This document shows positions 1-12,177 of a stretch of DNA of 64,000 nt, piece by piece (within the stretch, counting starts at the first letter, position 1; each line of letters begins with the position of its first letter). A program made the translations under genes and the position numbers. The stretch comes from Hymenochaete sp. R1 (Eukaryota; Basidiomycota; Agaricomycetes; Hymenochaetales; Hymenochaetaceae), in assembly GCA_019400425.1 (NCBI GenBank), contig JAFREE010000014.1, forward strand, positions 186,001 to 250,000, written 5' to 3'. The notes beneath the pieces are model-generated. The model saw only the letters and a program-made list of their open reading frames with translations, was not told where the DNA came from and made no database searches.

Positions 1-50
1 ACTCTAGATACTTCCGCATGTTCTCGAAGGTTGAATAATCCGTCCTCCAG

Positions 51-1031
51 ATTATATCCATCCATACATTTCTTGTCGTTTGGACCCGAAAGGGATCTCA
101 GCATGGCTTGTGGCTAGCATATGTCATCGTTGGCGCAGCATGGCTCTTCATCATCCTTTTCGTTGCCATCGCCGCGAGCAAGGACCCGCATTACTATAGC
201 CCAAGCCCTGTGAGTCAAAAGTCAAGATAAGTCTGTCCTGCACTTCAATTCACGCGATCGTGTATAGTATTGGTGTTGGATTGGTGGGCAGTATATGCCC
301 CTTCGCATCGCGGGCGAGTATGTTTGGTTGTGGATAGCCCTTGGGATAGCAGCTTTCGTATATGTACCCTTGTTTCTGTGGAATCAAGGATACATAGAGA
401 CCGATGCAGTGAAGTGGTGGCATGTAAGGCTCCTGCGAAATGGTACAGTCCAAGACTCTGGCGATACCGGATCTTTGGAAGCCGAAAACATGCGGGTGAG
501 GAAACGGCCGAAGACTATTTCTCTGGCGTTACTTGCGTAAGTACATCGATCGCTATATCCTGTTTTTCTTTAACTTGGCGCATCCTGATACCCCACTGGC
601 ACAAAAGGTATCCATTCGCAAATTCGGTCATTATTCTTCCGGTCTCGATCTGTCGTTGGTCGAGTTTTAACGGAGCCCATGTTCCCGATGCAGCGACTTT
701 CCTATCCCTCGTTATCTTCGATTTATTCGGCGCGACGAATGTTCTCCTCTTCCTCCTAACGAAACAGAACTTGCTTTTATTCCAACCACCAGAAGAAGTT
801 GAAAGGCAAGGAAAGTTGAGAAGCAGGGCCGGTGGTGGTAACACCCTCGAAGGTGCACATGAGGAGAATACCAATGGTAGATTGGATTCAGCACTGACAG
901 ATGATGGAGAAGATGGTAGGGGTACTCTAAGGCTGTCCGAGCTTGCTCCGTCTGAATCTTCAATGTCTGAAGATATTACACAAAGTGCTATCAGTAGGAG
1001 GGGAACTTGTAGTGAAGGCGCGCGGACCTAG
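51..1031 (+). CDS. Git3-like G-protein-coupled receptor, copy 1 (5' part outside window)
   Basis: Partial gene; its N-terminal exons lie left of the window. Visible exons are 51-209, 268-536 and 608-1031, with introns 210-267 (GTGAGT..TAG) and 537-607. The peptide enters in a helix (HTFLVVW) and continues through FIILFVAIAASKDPHYYSPSP, then YWCWIGGQY, a helix around WLWIALGIAAFVYVPLFLWNQGY (TM5), a basic third loop (VRKRPKT), YPFANSVIILPV (TM6) and DLFGATNVLLFLLTKQ (TM7). A soluble Ser/Glu-rich tail ends at TAG. It aligns end to end with the next gene, including intron positions, so the two are a tandem duplicate pair. The helix pattern and HTF..W motif fit the fungal Git3/cAMP-receptor-like class that senses nutrients upstream of G-alpha and cAMP; the ligand is unknown. 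The receptor assignment is fairly secure; 'Git3-like' is inferred from resemblance. Confidence 0.8.
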
Positions 1032-1763
1032 TGTTCTTTTACTGTAAAAGCCGTGGATGTTTGTAACTTTCTTGAACATATATACCTGAGATGCGTGATC
1101 GTACACGAGCGGTGGAACTGCGTAGCTTTACTTGTTATCTGCGTGCGCGGCACTGGCATGTGCCAGTGCCAGTGCATGTGGCTGATCTTTCATTGAATCC
1201 AAGTAGGAAAGCCCGACGATTCTTGACGGTTGGCTAAGCAGCAGTAAGCTCTAAATTCGGAACGATGGACAGATCGTACCTTTTAAAGTTGCCAGAATTA
1301 GTGCTTGTGTGCGACTCCGCCCTAGCGCCCTGACCCTCCTCAACTCAAGGCTATGCCGGCGACCCAGGTTGTATCACCGATCGTCGTTTATCTACTGGAT
1401 CACGTCCAGCGGTTCCTCAGGCTCACCTTTTCTCCACCACCAACATCGGGTTGACGATTGTGTACATTCGCCTTGATCTCGAACGTCGTCGTACAACTAC
1501 TTCTTCGATCGCTCGCCGGCGCGAATTCTGAAGCGCGACGCGACCCTTGTTATCGTGTAAGAGCCGCCACGCGCCGCTCGAGGACTTCCGTTTGCTTCCG
1601 CTTCCGTTGCACTGGTGAGGGATTTTCTCTCTTAACGTTAACTCCCTTTGGTTCTGAAAGGCGAATCGCAAATCCTCATTGATGTCATTTTCACTTTTCT
1701 TTCTTTTCTGCTATCTGCGACACTGGACGAAATGAAGGAGACGCGTGAAAGCTAGAGGCAGGA
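1032..1763. other. Intergenic region between the two receptor genes
   Basis: About 730 bases between the stop codon of receptor 1 and the ATG of receptor 2. No reading frame here resembles a protein. An imperfect palindromic run of GGCATGTGCCAGTGCC type lies near 1150-1175. It should contain the terminator of copy 1 and the promoter of copy 2; I see no clear TATA box. Confidence 0.5.
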
Positions 1764-3355
1764 ATGTCTGGCTCTGATTCGTGCAAGATTCAGGGAAATG
1801 AGACGATTTTGAGTCGGGGACAGAGCGTCGGGCTCGCAGTAAGCACTTCGTCTTCGACAAGTACACGCGTAATTTCTCTGACCCACTGCCTCTGTTTCCT
1901 TGAAAACGCAGTTCATCGCCGAAGCTGGAGCTATATCGTTCGTTTCGTTAATTTTTCTTCTCTGCCTTATAATTGTACGCTCCCCTTCCATTACGTGCAG
2001 ATTCGTTGTGGAAAGTATCTTACGGTTGCTTTCATAGCGAAACGTCATCCGATACTGGCGTTTCTACGGACGTAGCTTTAAGAAATGGTCACTCATTCGG
2101 CATCCGGCGGAAATTTACGTGGTCTGTGCTTCACATGTGCCCGCTCAGTGTTTTGCCTGATACCTATTTCCAGCTTTCGCTGTTCTTTGCAGACCTTATC
2201 CAGTCAGTTGGGGCACTCATGGACGTTAAATGGGTCCATGACGGCGTAGTGCAAACTGGACCGTACTGCACGGGTCAAGGAACCATGCAGCAACTTGGGG
2301 AAACTGCGACTGCCTTTTCCACGATAGTTCGTTGGCCCTCTTCGAGCGATCACTAATTTTCTCATTAAACTTGTTCATTTCTAGTTAATATCCTTTCATA
2401 CATTCCTCACCGTCTGGGTCCGTGCAGGCAACCATAGCCTGTGGAAAGCATGTGTTCTCGTCGGCCTTGTATGGTTGTACGTCATTCTTTTCGTAGCAAT
2501 CGCCGCGAGCAAGAAGCCCGATTATTACAGTCCAACGCCAGTAAGCCCGTACATCCTTATCCCTCTACTGTCACGTTTCTGACGCCGGGTGTTTCTCTGA
2601 AGTACTGGTGTTGGATTAATCAGCAATATCCGAAGGAACGACTCGCAGGAGAATACGTTTGGCTTTGGGTCGCATTGGGGGCGGCTGTCTTTGTATATGT
2701 TCCTCTTTTTCTCTGGAACCAAGGCTACATCGACGTAGAAGAGAAACGATGGTGGCGCATCAGGTTACCTAGCTCGAGTTCGAGTTCAACGGAAGGAAAA
2801 ACAAGCATATCTGAGTATGACAGCACCAATCTAAGGAGGCGTCCCAAAACAACCTCGTTAGCGATCCTTGCGTATGTTCTCTTCGTAGTAATGCAGCACT
2901 TAAAGACTAACCACGTATGCCGCAGTTATCCTGTTGCATACTCGATTATCATCCTTCCCGTTTCTGCCGTTCGCTGGGCATCCTTCGTCTCATGCGAAAG
3001 GAAAATTCCCGACTGGCTGGTTTTTGCGTCTGTGTTCATGCACGACATGTTTGGAGCAACTAACGTCCTTCTACTGCTGCTCACGAAGCCCAACCTTTTC
3101 TTATTCCTCAAGCCTGAGGAAGCGGAGGAATTAGGGAAGGGCAGAGTTCGAAGAGGGGACGACCTTCAGGACAACGAGGATATTCAGGGCAATGGGTCAA
3201 CGTTCGACGGCGAGGCAGGGGGCGAAGGTCTTGAAACGCTGAGAATGTCTACATTCTCTAGAAGTGTGTCATCCCTATCCGAGAGTCAGCATGGAGGAAC
3301 ACTCGACAGAAGGCGCGTTGTCGATGGATATGGTGAGGATGGCGGGAGCCACTGA
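1764..3355 (+). CDS. Git3-like G-protein-coupled receptor, copy 2
   Basis: Start ATG at 1764 gives a short extracellular N-terminus with one NET glycosylation site. Exon 1 is 1764-1838; exon 2 starts at 1912 with TM1 (FIAEAGAISFVSLIFLLCLII). Confident downstream exons are 2174-2326 (TM2-TM3, LSLFFADLIQ, CTGQG), 2385-2540 (HTFLTVW, TM4), 2603-2871 (YWCWIN, TM5) and 2926-3355 (TM6, TM7, Ser-rich tail, TGA). An exon including KWSLIRHPAEIYV ends at 2121. The join between TM1 and this exon is unresolved: the obvious donor at 1975 gives either a 26-base intron or a stop, so there is either an unusual splice or damage. The tail has an RRG-type basic patch and many Ser residues, possible phosphorylation sites. 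Probable plasma-membrane nutrient receptor signalling through a G-alpha protein. Confidence 0.78.
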
Positions 3356-6300
3356 ATCGTGGCCCCCATCGAAACCAAGAAACGCGATCAATCCGGCTCG
3401 AACACGGGAGGCGTCGGCGAGGACTCAACACCGACGACGACGTCGTAGGGGATTATTTTTTGATGAAGCGCCGTGTTACGGGATACACGGGGTGGTGGTG
3501 GACGAATGAACAAAAAGGGATTTTTTGTGTGCGGGTAGCAGAATAAACACGAGCGAAATGTTCGAAAAACCGGAGTGACCGGTCAGCGAATGGGGTGCCG
3601 GCGTTTGGTTGGAAGGCCTCTCGGAGGTGACGTGACGGAAGGCGGAAAGCCGCTCGCCGGCTTCTCCCGCGAGTGTTTTGGTCCTCGGGGGCGCGACGAT
3701 CGGCCGGCCGTACGAATATGGTAATCCAATTGAGGATCGGACCGGAGCCGGAAGCGCTTTTTTTTTTAAAGTTCGCAGGAACTTTGGTTGTGGTGGGATC
3801 TTTGGGACTCCGGACTCCGGACTCCTGAGAGTCCTTGATGACGGCGGAACGGGACGATCTTTCCTCGGCGTGTCGCCTGTTTTACGCGTGCGTTCGTTTT
3901 CCACCCGTTGCCGCTGGCTTCATGTCCCCCTCGTTGCCGTTCCCATAGGATTACATTATTTCGTTCAGCCAGCGGGGACGGGGGGTATGGCATTGGCTTG
4001 CGACAGCGACCGACAGACGAGAGACCGAGCGCACAGGAAATTTCGTATTCATCTTTTGGGCACTTCACTTTACCGTTTCCTTGGCCTCACGGAGATCGCG
4101 GTCATTAACATTAGTATTAATATTAACACTGACAAGCTTCAGCGCATATAGCTTGCATATGCATGGATATTCGTCATCGGTGGCGACGCGACTTGTTCGA
4201 CCCCTCTCGCTCGTGCGTGCGCACTGACCAGGCCGGCGGTCGAAACGCAAGATCGCATCATCCTCCATATCTTCCATATTCTTCCCTTCGTTCCACGATT
4301 CCGTTCCTCCGTCCGTCGTTCCTAGATGCCGAAAAAAAACTTTTTCATCCTGCCTTCCTTACTTACCACTTACCTCACCTTCCTCAGCAGTCTCCTCTCC
4401 GGTCGGTCTTGCCAATTTCAGACTTCTCATCTTTCGATATGATGTTTCCAATTCGTGTTTAAAATTTGCGGATTCTTTGTTTCTCTTTGTTTTCGCCCAT
4501 TCAATGCCGAGGTCTCGAACGTTCGAGCTTGAGCTTGGGGTTTGTTTTCGCTCTTCTTTTTTTGTGTGTTCTTTGGATTTCTGTACGCTGAGGTTTCGTG
4601 TGAGTCTGGATGGCTAGGGATCTCGGCGTGTTCTACTAGTACTGTGTTGAAAATACAGTTCTGCCTGGCGCTTCCCTCTTCTTTTCTTTCACTACTCGAA
4701 TCTCTCATTTTCTGTGTCATTTTGCTTTTCATATACCTATACCTATATCATTCGGACTCCCTAACCCCGCTTTTTCAATCACCCACGCAACCCGTCAAGA
4801 CTTGGACGTCGGATTATCCACTCCGCTCCGTCCGAGGCAATAACCTGACTACAAGCAAGCCTCAGCGCCATAAAAGCAAGCAATATTGACGCTCGTCTCG
4901 TTGCTTCCCTTCCCTTCCTTTCATACTCAAGCTGCCTCGAGGTCGTGTGTCTACCACACGGAGTCTTCCTCGATCGTCGTAAATGCCTCGTTCAAAGAAG
5001 CAGAAATAGTACCGTCAGCGTCTCTTTTATCATGCGCATGTGCTTGCGTTTTTTTGGTATTCGTTTTGATGGACTCCGACATCCGCCGTTTGTAGGCCTT
5101 GAGCTATATTCCCCCTTGGGCTAAGTTAGGCTCGAAAGTGTGCAGCCTTTTTCGTCGGCCACGGGGTTAAGTGTAAAGGTTCTCTTAGTGATGACGATCG
5201 TCACGATGCGATGGCGACGAGGGGTTGGGAAGAAAGAAGTAGAAGCGTAGGTGGCGGTAAGCTTACGGACGTCATCATCATCTCCTATACCATGCTACAT
5301 TATGTACGTACTTTCGCGGAGAAAGTCGAACGTCGAACGGTACGGTACGGTACCTGTCGGAGCCGGCACGAACGGGTGGCTAAAGGTGGCGTTGGACCAC
5401 TACGTGTCTTAAATCGTCGGGAAATCTACGTCTCGGAGGTGGAAGCGCTGAATCGTAAGGGAGACAAAGGACGCCAATGCTACTAGTAGTACTAAGAAAG
5501 ACGGGCAAAAAAATGACCGGCTTGAACGAGCGATCTCATCTTGGAATTTTCATCTCATCGACCCATCGACCCATCTAGTGATCTATCCCATCATCCATAA
5601 TAGACCGAGAGGGCTCAGGAGAAGGAATGATGATGATGGTATTAATGGCCGCAGGTCCCTGCAGGCCTAGGAGATGCCAATTTCAATTTCATATGCCCAG
5701 GCATCCAGCGTCAGAATCGCACTTGAAGTTGACGCAGCGCAGGCTCGGAATATGGACCAGGACAAGAAAGTCGGGTCGGGTGTGTGTCCACTGAAGCGCG
5801 AGCCAGGGGAAAGAAGACCCCGCAGCAGCAGCGTTCTTTCATTCAATGTCCCGGTGCGTATTGAAAACAGGGGAAAGTAGGAAGTGTGTTTGGCTTAGGC
5901 TTAGGAAGATTGGTAACGAGCGTCGTCGGAGGAGGGGAGAAACGCTAGAGCCGGCTGCGCGCGGACCGAAATTCGAGGAGCTGTATGGTATAGGAGTGTG
6001 CGCTGAAAGCAGTAAGAGACGTTAACGTTATATCAATATTGGAGTTATGGTGGATGTCTGGGATGTCTGGTGTCCGAGCGTTGAGAGAGCACAGATGACC
6101 GTCGAAGAAGAAGTTGGTGGCCAATGATGGCGTAGGCGTTTGAATGGGGAGTGAGGGGTCATATTGAGTATTTGATATTGGGCGAGCTGGACTCTGGCGA
6201 GGAGAAGAGGAGTCTTGCGAGGGGTAGAGAGTTGGTTATGAACGAAATTGAATTGAAATTGAAATTAAATTGGATTGGAAGCATATGCATATGGGGGAAG

Positions 6301-7200
6301 AGGGAGGGCCAGCCAGAGCCAGAGCCAGCTAGCGATGGGCGGGGTATTTCCATTCAGTCGATTGCATATAAGTACACCTTCCATAAACAGAAGTGCACTT
6401 ACTAAAAAGAAGGTGTTTAGGGTCAGAAAGTCATTTGCAAATCGGGGGTATTTAAAATATGTAAAGACGAATAAGGAAAGTCAAGGCAACTCGAAAAGGC
6501 TCTGTCTTCCTCTCAAGCTTAAGCTCTCCCCATCACCACTACTACTCACCCTCGCCCTGCTTCCACCCTTCTCCCCCCGCCCTCGTCTCGTTTCTCCGTC
6601 GTCGACGTCGAGTGTGGCATTCAACGCTCGCTGAGGAGACGTAGAGAATACCCGACGACGATTCGTTTGTTTGTCAGAGAACCCCGGAGACAGTAGTCGC
6701 GGCAGACGTGCCAGTAGTGCATCGAGCGCGTCTCCCCTCACCCACCCAGGATCTGGTAGCTGAATCCGTATGTAAAATCACACCTCTCTCTTCTCTCCAC
6801 TCCTTCCTCCTTTTCTCCCATCATATACTCCCCGCTCCAGCTTTTTTCTCCTTTCCACTCTCTCTTCCTTTCGTCCCCTTCGTTTGCTCTCTCTTTCTTT
6901 CTGCGTCTTCAGAGGCGTGCTGCATACAGCCTCCGTCTCACCGTCCCCGAACTCAATCATTCGTTCGCAGGAACAACAGAGCTTATACACATCCCGGTTG
7001 ACGGCCCGACTCAACGCCTTCCATCGCCAATACCACTTCCAGCGCCCGCTTCCATCCGTCCCCACATACCTCCTGACCGCCCGCACACATTATTTCCCCC
7101 CCTCACTCACTCAGAGCTCACCGACATCTCTCTCTCTCTCCCTCCCTCACCCATCGACGGTTCCTCTTTGACTCCCACCGTCTACTCTCCCAAAAAAGTC
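3356..7200 (+). promoter_or_regulatory. Long upstream/leader region of the AreA-like gene
   Basis: There are 3.8 kb without a recognisable gene. Open frames here are short, low-complexity and lack splice-consistent extensions. The final 450 bases (about 6750-7200) are strongly pyrimidine-rich, with a (CT)n run near 7125-7145 just before the ATG; such tracts mark core promoters and 5' leaders in basidiomycetes. A TTAATN-rich cluster lies at 4103-4130. Only a few HGATAR-type sites are visible (for example TTATCA near 5029), so strong GATA autoregulation is not evident. Long 5' leaders with upstream ATGs are common for fungal nitrogen regulators. Confidence 0.45.
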
Positions 7201-10200
7201 ATGCCTTACACTTGCTTTCCCGACGGTGCACACGCCTCTTCGCACCCAACTCAGACCGCCCAACCCCATTCCCAACTCGGTCAGCCTTTGGACTGGTCTT
7301 TCTTACTCGCGAACCCCCTCGAACCCGCCACGTTCGCAGCCCTTGACGCGGAGGGTGCCCTCGGCCCAGCTGTCTCAAAACCCTTTCCATCTCCCGCGCT
7401 TGCAGACTCTCAAGGGTATGGTGGATACCAAAGTGGTGGGACGGCACCCGGGTCGACTGTCTCGAGTTTTGGGACGTCGAGTATAAGCACGCGAGGTCCG
7501 CAGGGAGGCGCTTGGAGCACTTCCACCACGACCACGACACCCCCTTATTCACCAGGCTTTGCGTCCAGTTCTCGTCGCACGTCTCCCTCACAGTCTCCGC
7601 GCCCCGCCGGGGGGTTGGCGCCGCTGGCTTTAAGCCAGATCAAGCCTCAGGGTTACCCGCAGCGCCCTGAGCGAAGACCGGTCCACGATTCGACCGGTGA
7701 GCAAAAGGGATTTTTGAACCTTGAGACAGCGACGAGTCCGCGAAGAGGGAGTTTAGGCGCGAGGAAAGCGGCTTCTGCTGTTGCTGCCGCTGCCGCGGGC
7801 GAAGCTGCAGTGCCATTCGATGAGGGGCAAATGAGAATGGGAGTCGTACTCCCGCATTCGCCCCCTTCCGCACCTCAGAGCAGTAGTAACAATGCCTTAA
7901 GTAGTAGTAACCATCCCAGTGCTTCTACGAAAATGACGGCGGCGGCGGCGACACGAAATCAACAGTCTCATCATCATAAGAAAAATCAGAACTTTGGTGC
8001 GGACCCTCCCTCTCCTCATCCCCTCCATTCCAACCCACGCACTCACCTCACTTCCCTCCCGCCGTCCCTCTGGATGTCCCCCGTGAATCCACTTGGATCG
8101 TCATCTTCTTCAGGCCATTCGTCATCGACCGCCACGGCGGGGGTAGGTTCGGGCTTGAGCCAGCCTCAGAGTTTTACGTTGCCTCCATCCACGTCTTCGT
8201 CGCTATCCATCCAAACACGTCCTGATCCGGACCTTTCTAGCTCATCTTCCTCCTCCCGCCCCTCATCTTCCCCTTTCGTCACGGACACGCCCTCTACGAC
8301 GGACCCTCGCTCGCCCTCTTTCAGCGATGATGCTTTCGACGACCTATTCATGAAATCGATCACACCTTCGTCGGTGGGTTTTGCCTCAGGGTCAGGCTCC
8401 GGAGGAAATAATTCCTTTCCCTTTTCTCTCGATGGCATAGGCTTGCCCTCAGGACGCGGCTCACCCAATCTGACGGCGCCAGGTATGCCAGAGCCGTCAG
8501 CGAGTAGTCTCGGCATACCTTCCACATCGGGCGTCGACTCATTGCAACCGCAAGGATTCGATGTGGTAGTGGACGGCCTGTCTCTTCGGGATCCGATTGC
8601 AGCTCAGGTGTGGCGGATGTATGCGCGTGACAAAGTGTCATTGCCGCATGCGCAGCGCATGGAGAATTTAACGTGGCGGATGATGACGATGGCTCTGAGG
8701 CGAAGAAACGAGGAAGAGAGGGCGAAGGCTGCCGGTGCCGGAGTCAACTTCAATGTTGGGATGGATTTGGGCCAATTACCTTTCTTGGGGAGCTTGTCTG
8801 AATCGACGGGAACCGGCGTGATGGGACAGGAAGGCGGCGAAAGCGAGAAGGAAATAAGACGAGAATCAGGAGAAGGGGAGAGTGGAAAAGAAGAGGCTTT
8901 CGGTTCCACTCAGGAGATGGAGGCGCGAGGTCGAAGGCCTGACAAGGGTGCTGCTCGTGTGAAAGTCGTCGGGTTCGAAGGCAAAAATCAAGACGACGAG
9001 GAAGTCGAGTAAGTCACATCTTATAAATGTGTCAGGTGTTGCCATCAGAGTGCTGACTGACGTGATTCGATGTAGGAACGAAATGGACTGGCGTGCTATT
9101 TCACGTTCTCGCTCTCGCATATCGGCTACAGCTATGGACTGGAGAGCGACGAGCCGCTCACGCTCGAGGCCCCCTCCCCATCCGGGACAACCGTTCGATC
9201 AGCATACATTGTCCAATTCCTGGACCGAGGGCCGCTTTAACTTTGGTATGGACGGCCAACCCGGGGAAGACATGGTTGGAGACATGGCCGACTTTGGCTT
9301 CTCAAAATCGTTCGATGCTTCGTACATCACAGGAAGGGCAGTACCCGGAGCGGGAAGGGGACAGAACATCAAGGCGGGCGGGGACGACTTCGCACCTGCG
9401 ACAAGTCCTAGCATCCCGATTCCAGGTTTAGCGAGTCAGTTGCGATATGGATCTCCGCCAATCAGTAGTTCCCTCACTGCACATTCTGCCCACCTTGCCG
9501 CCGTTTCTGAGGAAGTTGGAGGTGACCTTGGAATGCTCGGCGGGACACAGTATAGCGCAACTCCCGGCGGGTCGGGGTCGGGATCAGGATCTGGGATGTT
9601 TGGAAGGAATATAGGTGGAATGCCTTTCCAGCCGAGTTCCTTACCTGCACACGGCATGGCTACGTCCGCGCCTATGCTCGAAGCCCAAAGACAGCGACAG
9701 TACCAGCAACAGCTCCAACAGCAGCAAGCTATCCAGCACCAACTTGACCAATCCCAGTCTCACGGGAGCGGAGGAATGCATCCTCAGCGCCCTTCTCCTT
9801 TCCGGAAGACGAGTTTCGATCACACAGTTGCGCGTAATGCGAATGCTTCTTCTGGTCTGAGCGCAAACATGAGGACGGGTTCTGGGCTGACGCTTGGCAT
9901 GGGCAGCGGCGGGCTGTCGAACTTGAGTCTTGCGGGACTCGGCATGGGCGGGGGCAGCATGAGTGCTGGCGGGTTGGGTCACGCGAGGGTGAGATCCGAC
10001 GAATTGAATTTGGGCCTTGACATGGGGGATAGTGCGATTGATCCCATATTGGTGAGTCGATATATTTTTGGGATCACTTGATCGAGGTATTGACCGCCGC
10101 CGACTATTTCATCACTTCTTTGCTATTGAATTCGGAAACCGGAATAGGGGAAGAGACGGGCAGACACACCCCATGCTGATTGTATCCTCCGCGCCGACCC

Positions 10201-12177
10201 GTCTGAATTGGGAGCCGACGCTCAGGTCCAGCGCTCTCAACTCGTTTCTCCAAAATTAGATCTCGAGCGTGAATCAAGTGCCCAGACTAATCACCGCCAA
10301 AATGGGCATGGTCGAGCTTCTCGAGGACAGGATTCACCCTTCCCAACATCGAACTTTGAATTTTCACTGGGAGCATATGATGGGTTGTTTGGAGGCTCGG
10401 CTTCGGCGCAGGATGTGAACGTCTCGAACGCAGGCGGCATTCCTTTCCCAAGGCACGTGCAGGGCATTCAACAGACAATGGATCCATATTCTCCAGTAGA
10501 CGATCAAGGGAACGAAGGAGGGTTACACACCGTGTCTTCTTCCGATTCGTTCGGCAGCAACATCTTACCATTCTTCTATTCCTCTTCTTATGATACGAAC
10601 CCCACACCATTCTCCCAGCAACAGCAACAACAGCAATACACTCACGTTAACCCGACACAATTAATCGCGTCGTCTGATGGAAATGGTCGGTCAGGTGGCG
10701 TGGCGTTCCATCCAAGCCCATCGAGTGACGGCTGGGGGAGTGGGAAAGGCGACTGGAATACCAGTTCGACCGCCAGTCCGGAACCATTCGTTGTTAGTGA
10801 AGGCTCCACACCGCCGAGTACTTCTAACGAAAGCTCGACTGCGTCTGGGCGCTCGGGGACTGCGGCACCGGGTCCGGCGTCTAGCAAGAAATTGCAGGGT
10901 GTTGGGGCGAATGGGCAAAAGAAGAAAGGTGCCATTGCCGGTGTGAATGTTCCTCGTCAGGCTGCACTTCGAGGCTCTTCTAGCCCAGAAGTGAACAATT
11001 CCTCGACGAACCCGTCGAATACCGCTTCCGACTCGGGACCTGGTGGAAGGGCTAATGGGAATACGGCAAATGGCGACGAAGACAATGTGCCGACTATCTG
11101 TACGAACTGTTCGACGACAAACACACCGCTTTGGAGAAGGGATCCTGAGGGGCAGCCATTGTGTGAGTCCGGCCCCAGAATTTTCGTCTCGTATTTTGTC
11201 GACGTTTCTCCTTGATGGTTTCTGAATATTATTACTAACTGGAGATTTTCTCATTGCAGGTAATGCATGCGGATTGTTCTATGTGAGTTTCATTCACTAG
11301 TTTCCAGAGCTTTGGTCAGTTTGCTCACGCGTGGACCCGCTCTAGAAACTGCACGGTGTCACTCGACCGCTCTCGCTGAAAACGGATGTCATAAAGAAGA
11401 GGTGCGTTCAATTCAGTCGTGGATTAGGGGTTCACAGTATGCTGATCGGACCTATTGTTTGCTTCTGCTTCTCGTGTACTCCTCTCCTTGCTTGGCCGTT
11501 CCCCTCAAATAATCTGCCGTCCTTCGCTCAACTGTGGACTGCGGATGTATCGTGTGCCCGTTGGTGCCTCCGAATTCTTTATTTGGAACTGAATTCGTTT
11601 CTCGCCTTTTCCCGCGATGGTTCTGGACCACCTGAATCGACTTTTCTCCCATCGAACGCGCTATTGGTGGGTATTTTAATGCGTGCATCGTCGCCATCGC
11701 CACCCTGCGCACGTTTCTGCTGTCTCTGATGCTTGTGACGAAATGTGTTGTTCGACTGAACCGTGAATCCGGTCGATGTCTCGGATTGTTCCTATCATCA
11801 AATCCCGCCTTCTCATCTCATCTTTTTCTCTCTTTCAATGCTGCTTTTGGCATTTGATTTTCATCTATCAATATTCTGCCGACGACGTCCTGAAAATGAA
11901 AATCCGGGAACTCAATGGAAACAGGAACCGGCAGTCGGGGACGGTGAGCACAACCCGCAAGAACGCACCGTCGTTGCCGAAGCTTGCGTCGACGACACAT
12001 CGGCCACGGTCATCTACTGTTGGGAGCACTTCTGCGCCGTCTAATGTTGGTGGTGGTGGTGGGAGAGGGGTTGGGTCGTCTGGTCCGGCGAGTGCGGGTC
12101 CAACAGGTGGGGGTGGTATGCCAGCGCTGGCGATGAAGAGGCAGCGAAAGACGTCTGAGACGACAGGTATGCGATAG
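7201..12177 (+). CDS. areA: AreA/NIT2-type GATA transcription factor (nitrogen regulator)
   Basis: Exons 7201-9008, 9076-10051, 10148-11162, 11260-11282, 11346-11401 and 11925-12177; all phases close, giving about 1376 residues. Near residue 450-500 is the fungal DUF1752-type block ([15 protein letters not shown] then ENLTWRMM). Two copies of MDWRA-SRSRSR follow the first intron. Then come Gln, Ser and Gly-rich linkers, and near residue 1250 one GATA zinc finger: CTNC, 17-residue loop with TPLWRR, CNAC, followed by the basic segment [16 protein letters not shown]. The finger is split by two introns (after PLC and after LFY). The finger sequence is that of AreA/NIT2, which binds HGATAR sites and activates genes for secondary nitrogen sources. 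The intron before the last exon is 523 bases, ten times its neighbours; the join KKR-NR is supported by family conservation. A GT at 12167 could extend the 3' end by another intron. Confidence 0.92.

Noticed and set aside
3476..4277. Several open frames of 100-157 codons upstream of the areA-like gene
   Set aside because: They overlap in different frames and strands, are of low complexity and have no recognisable domain.
6708..7171. Open frames over the CT-rich tract before the areA-like ATG
   Set aside because: Pyrimidine-rich DNA is naturally stop-poor; the encoded Ser/Leu/Pro repeats are typical artefacts. It is better read as a leader.
9548..9800. Gln-rich stretch and GSGSGSG run as a separate repeat element
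   Set aside because: They are in frame inside the areA-like linker, a common low-complexity feature of fungal regulators.
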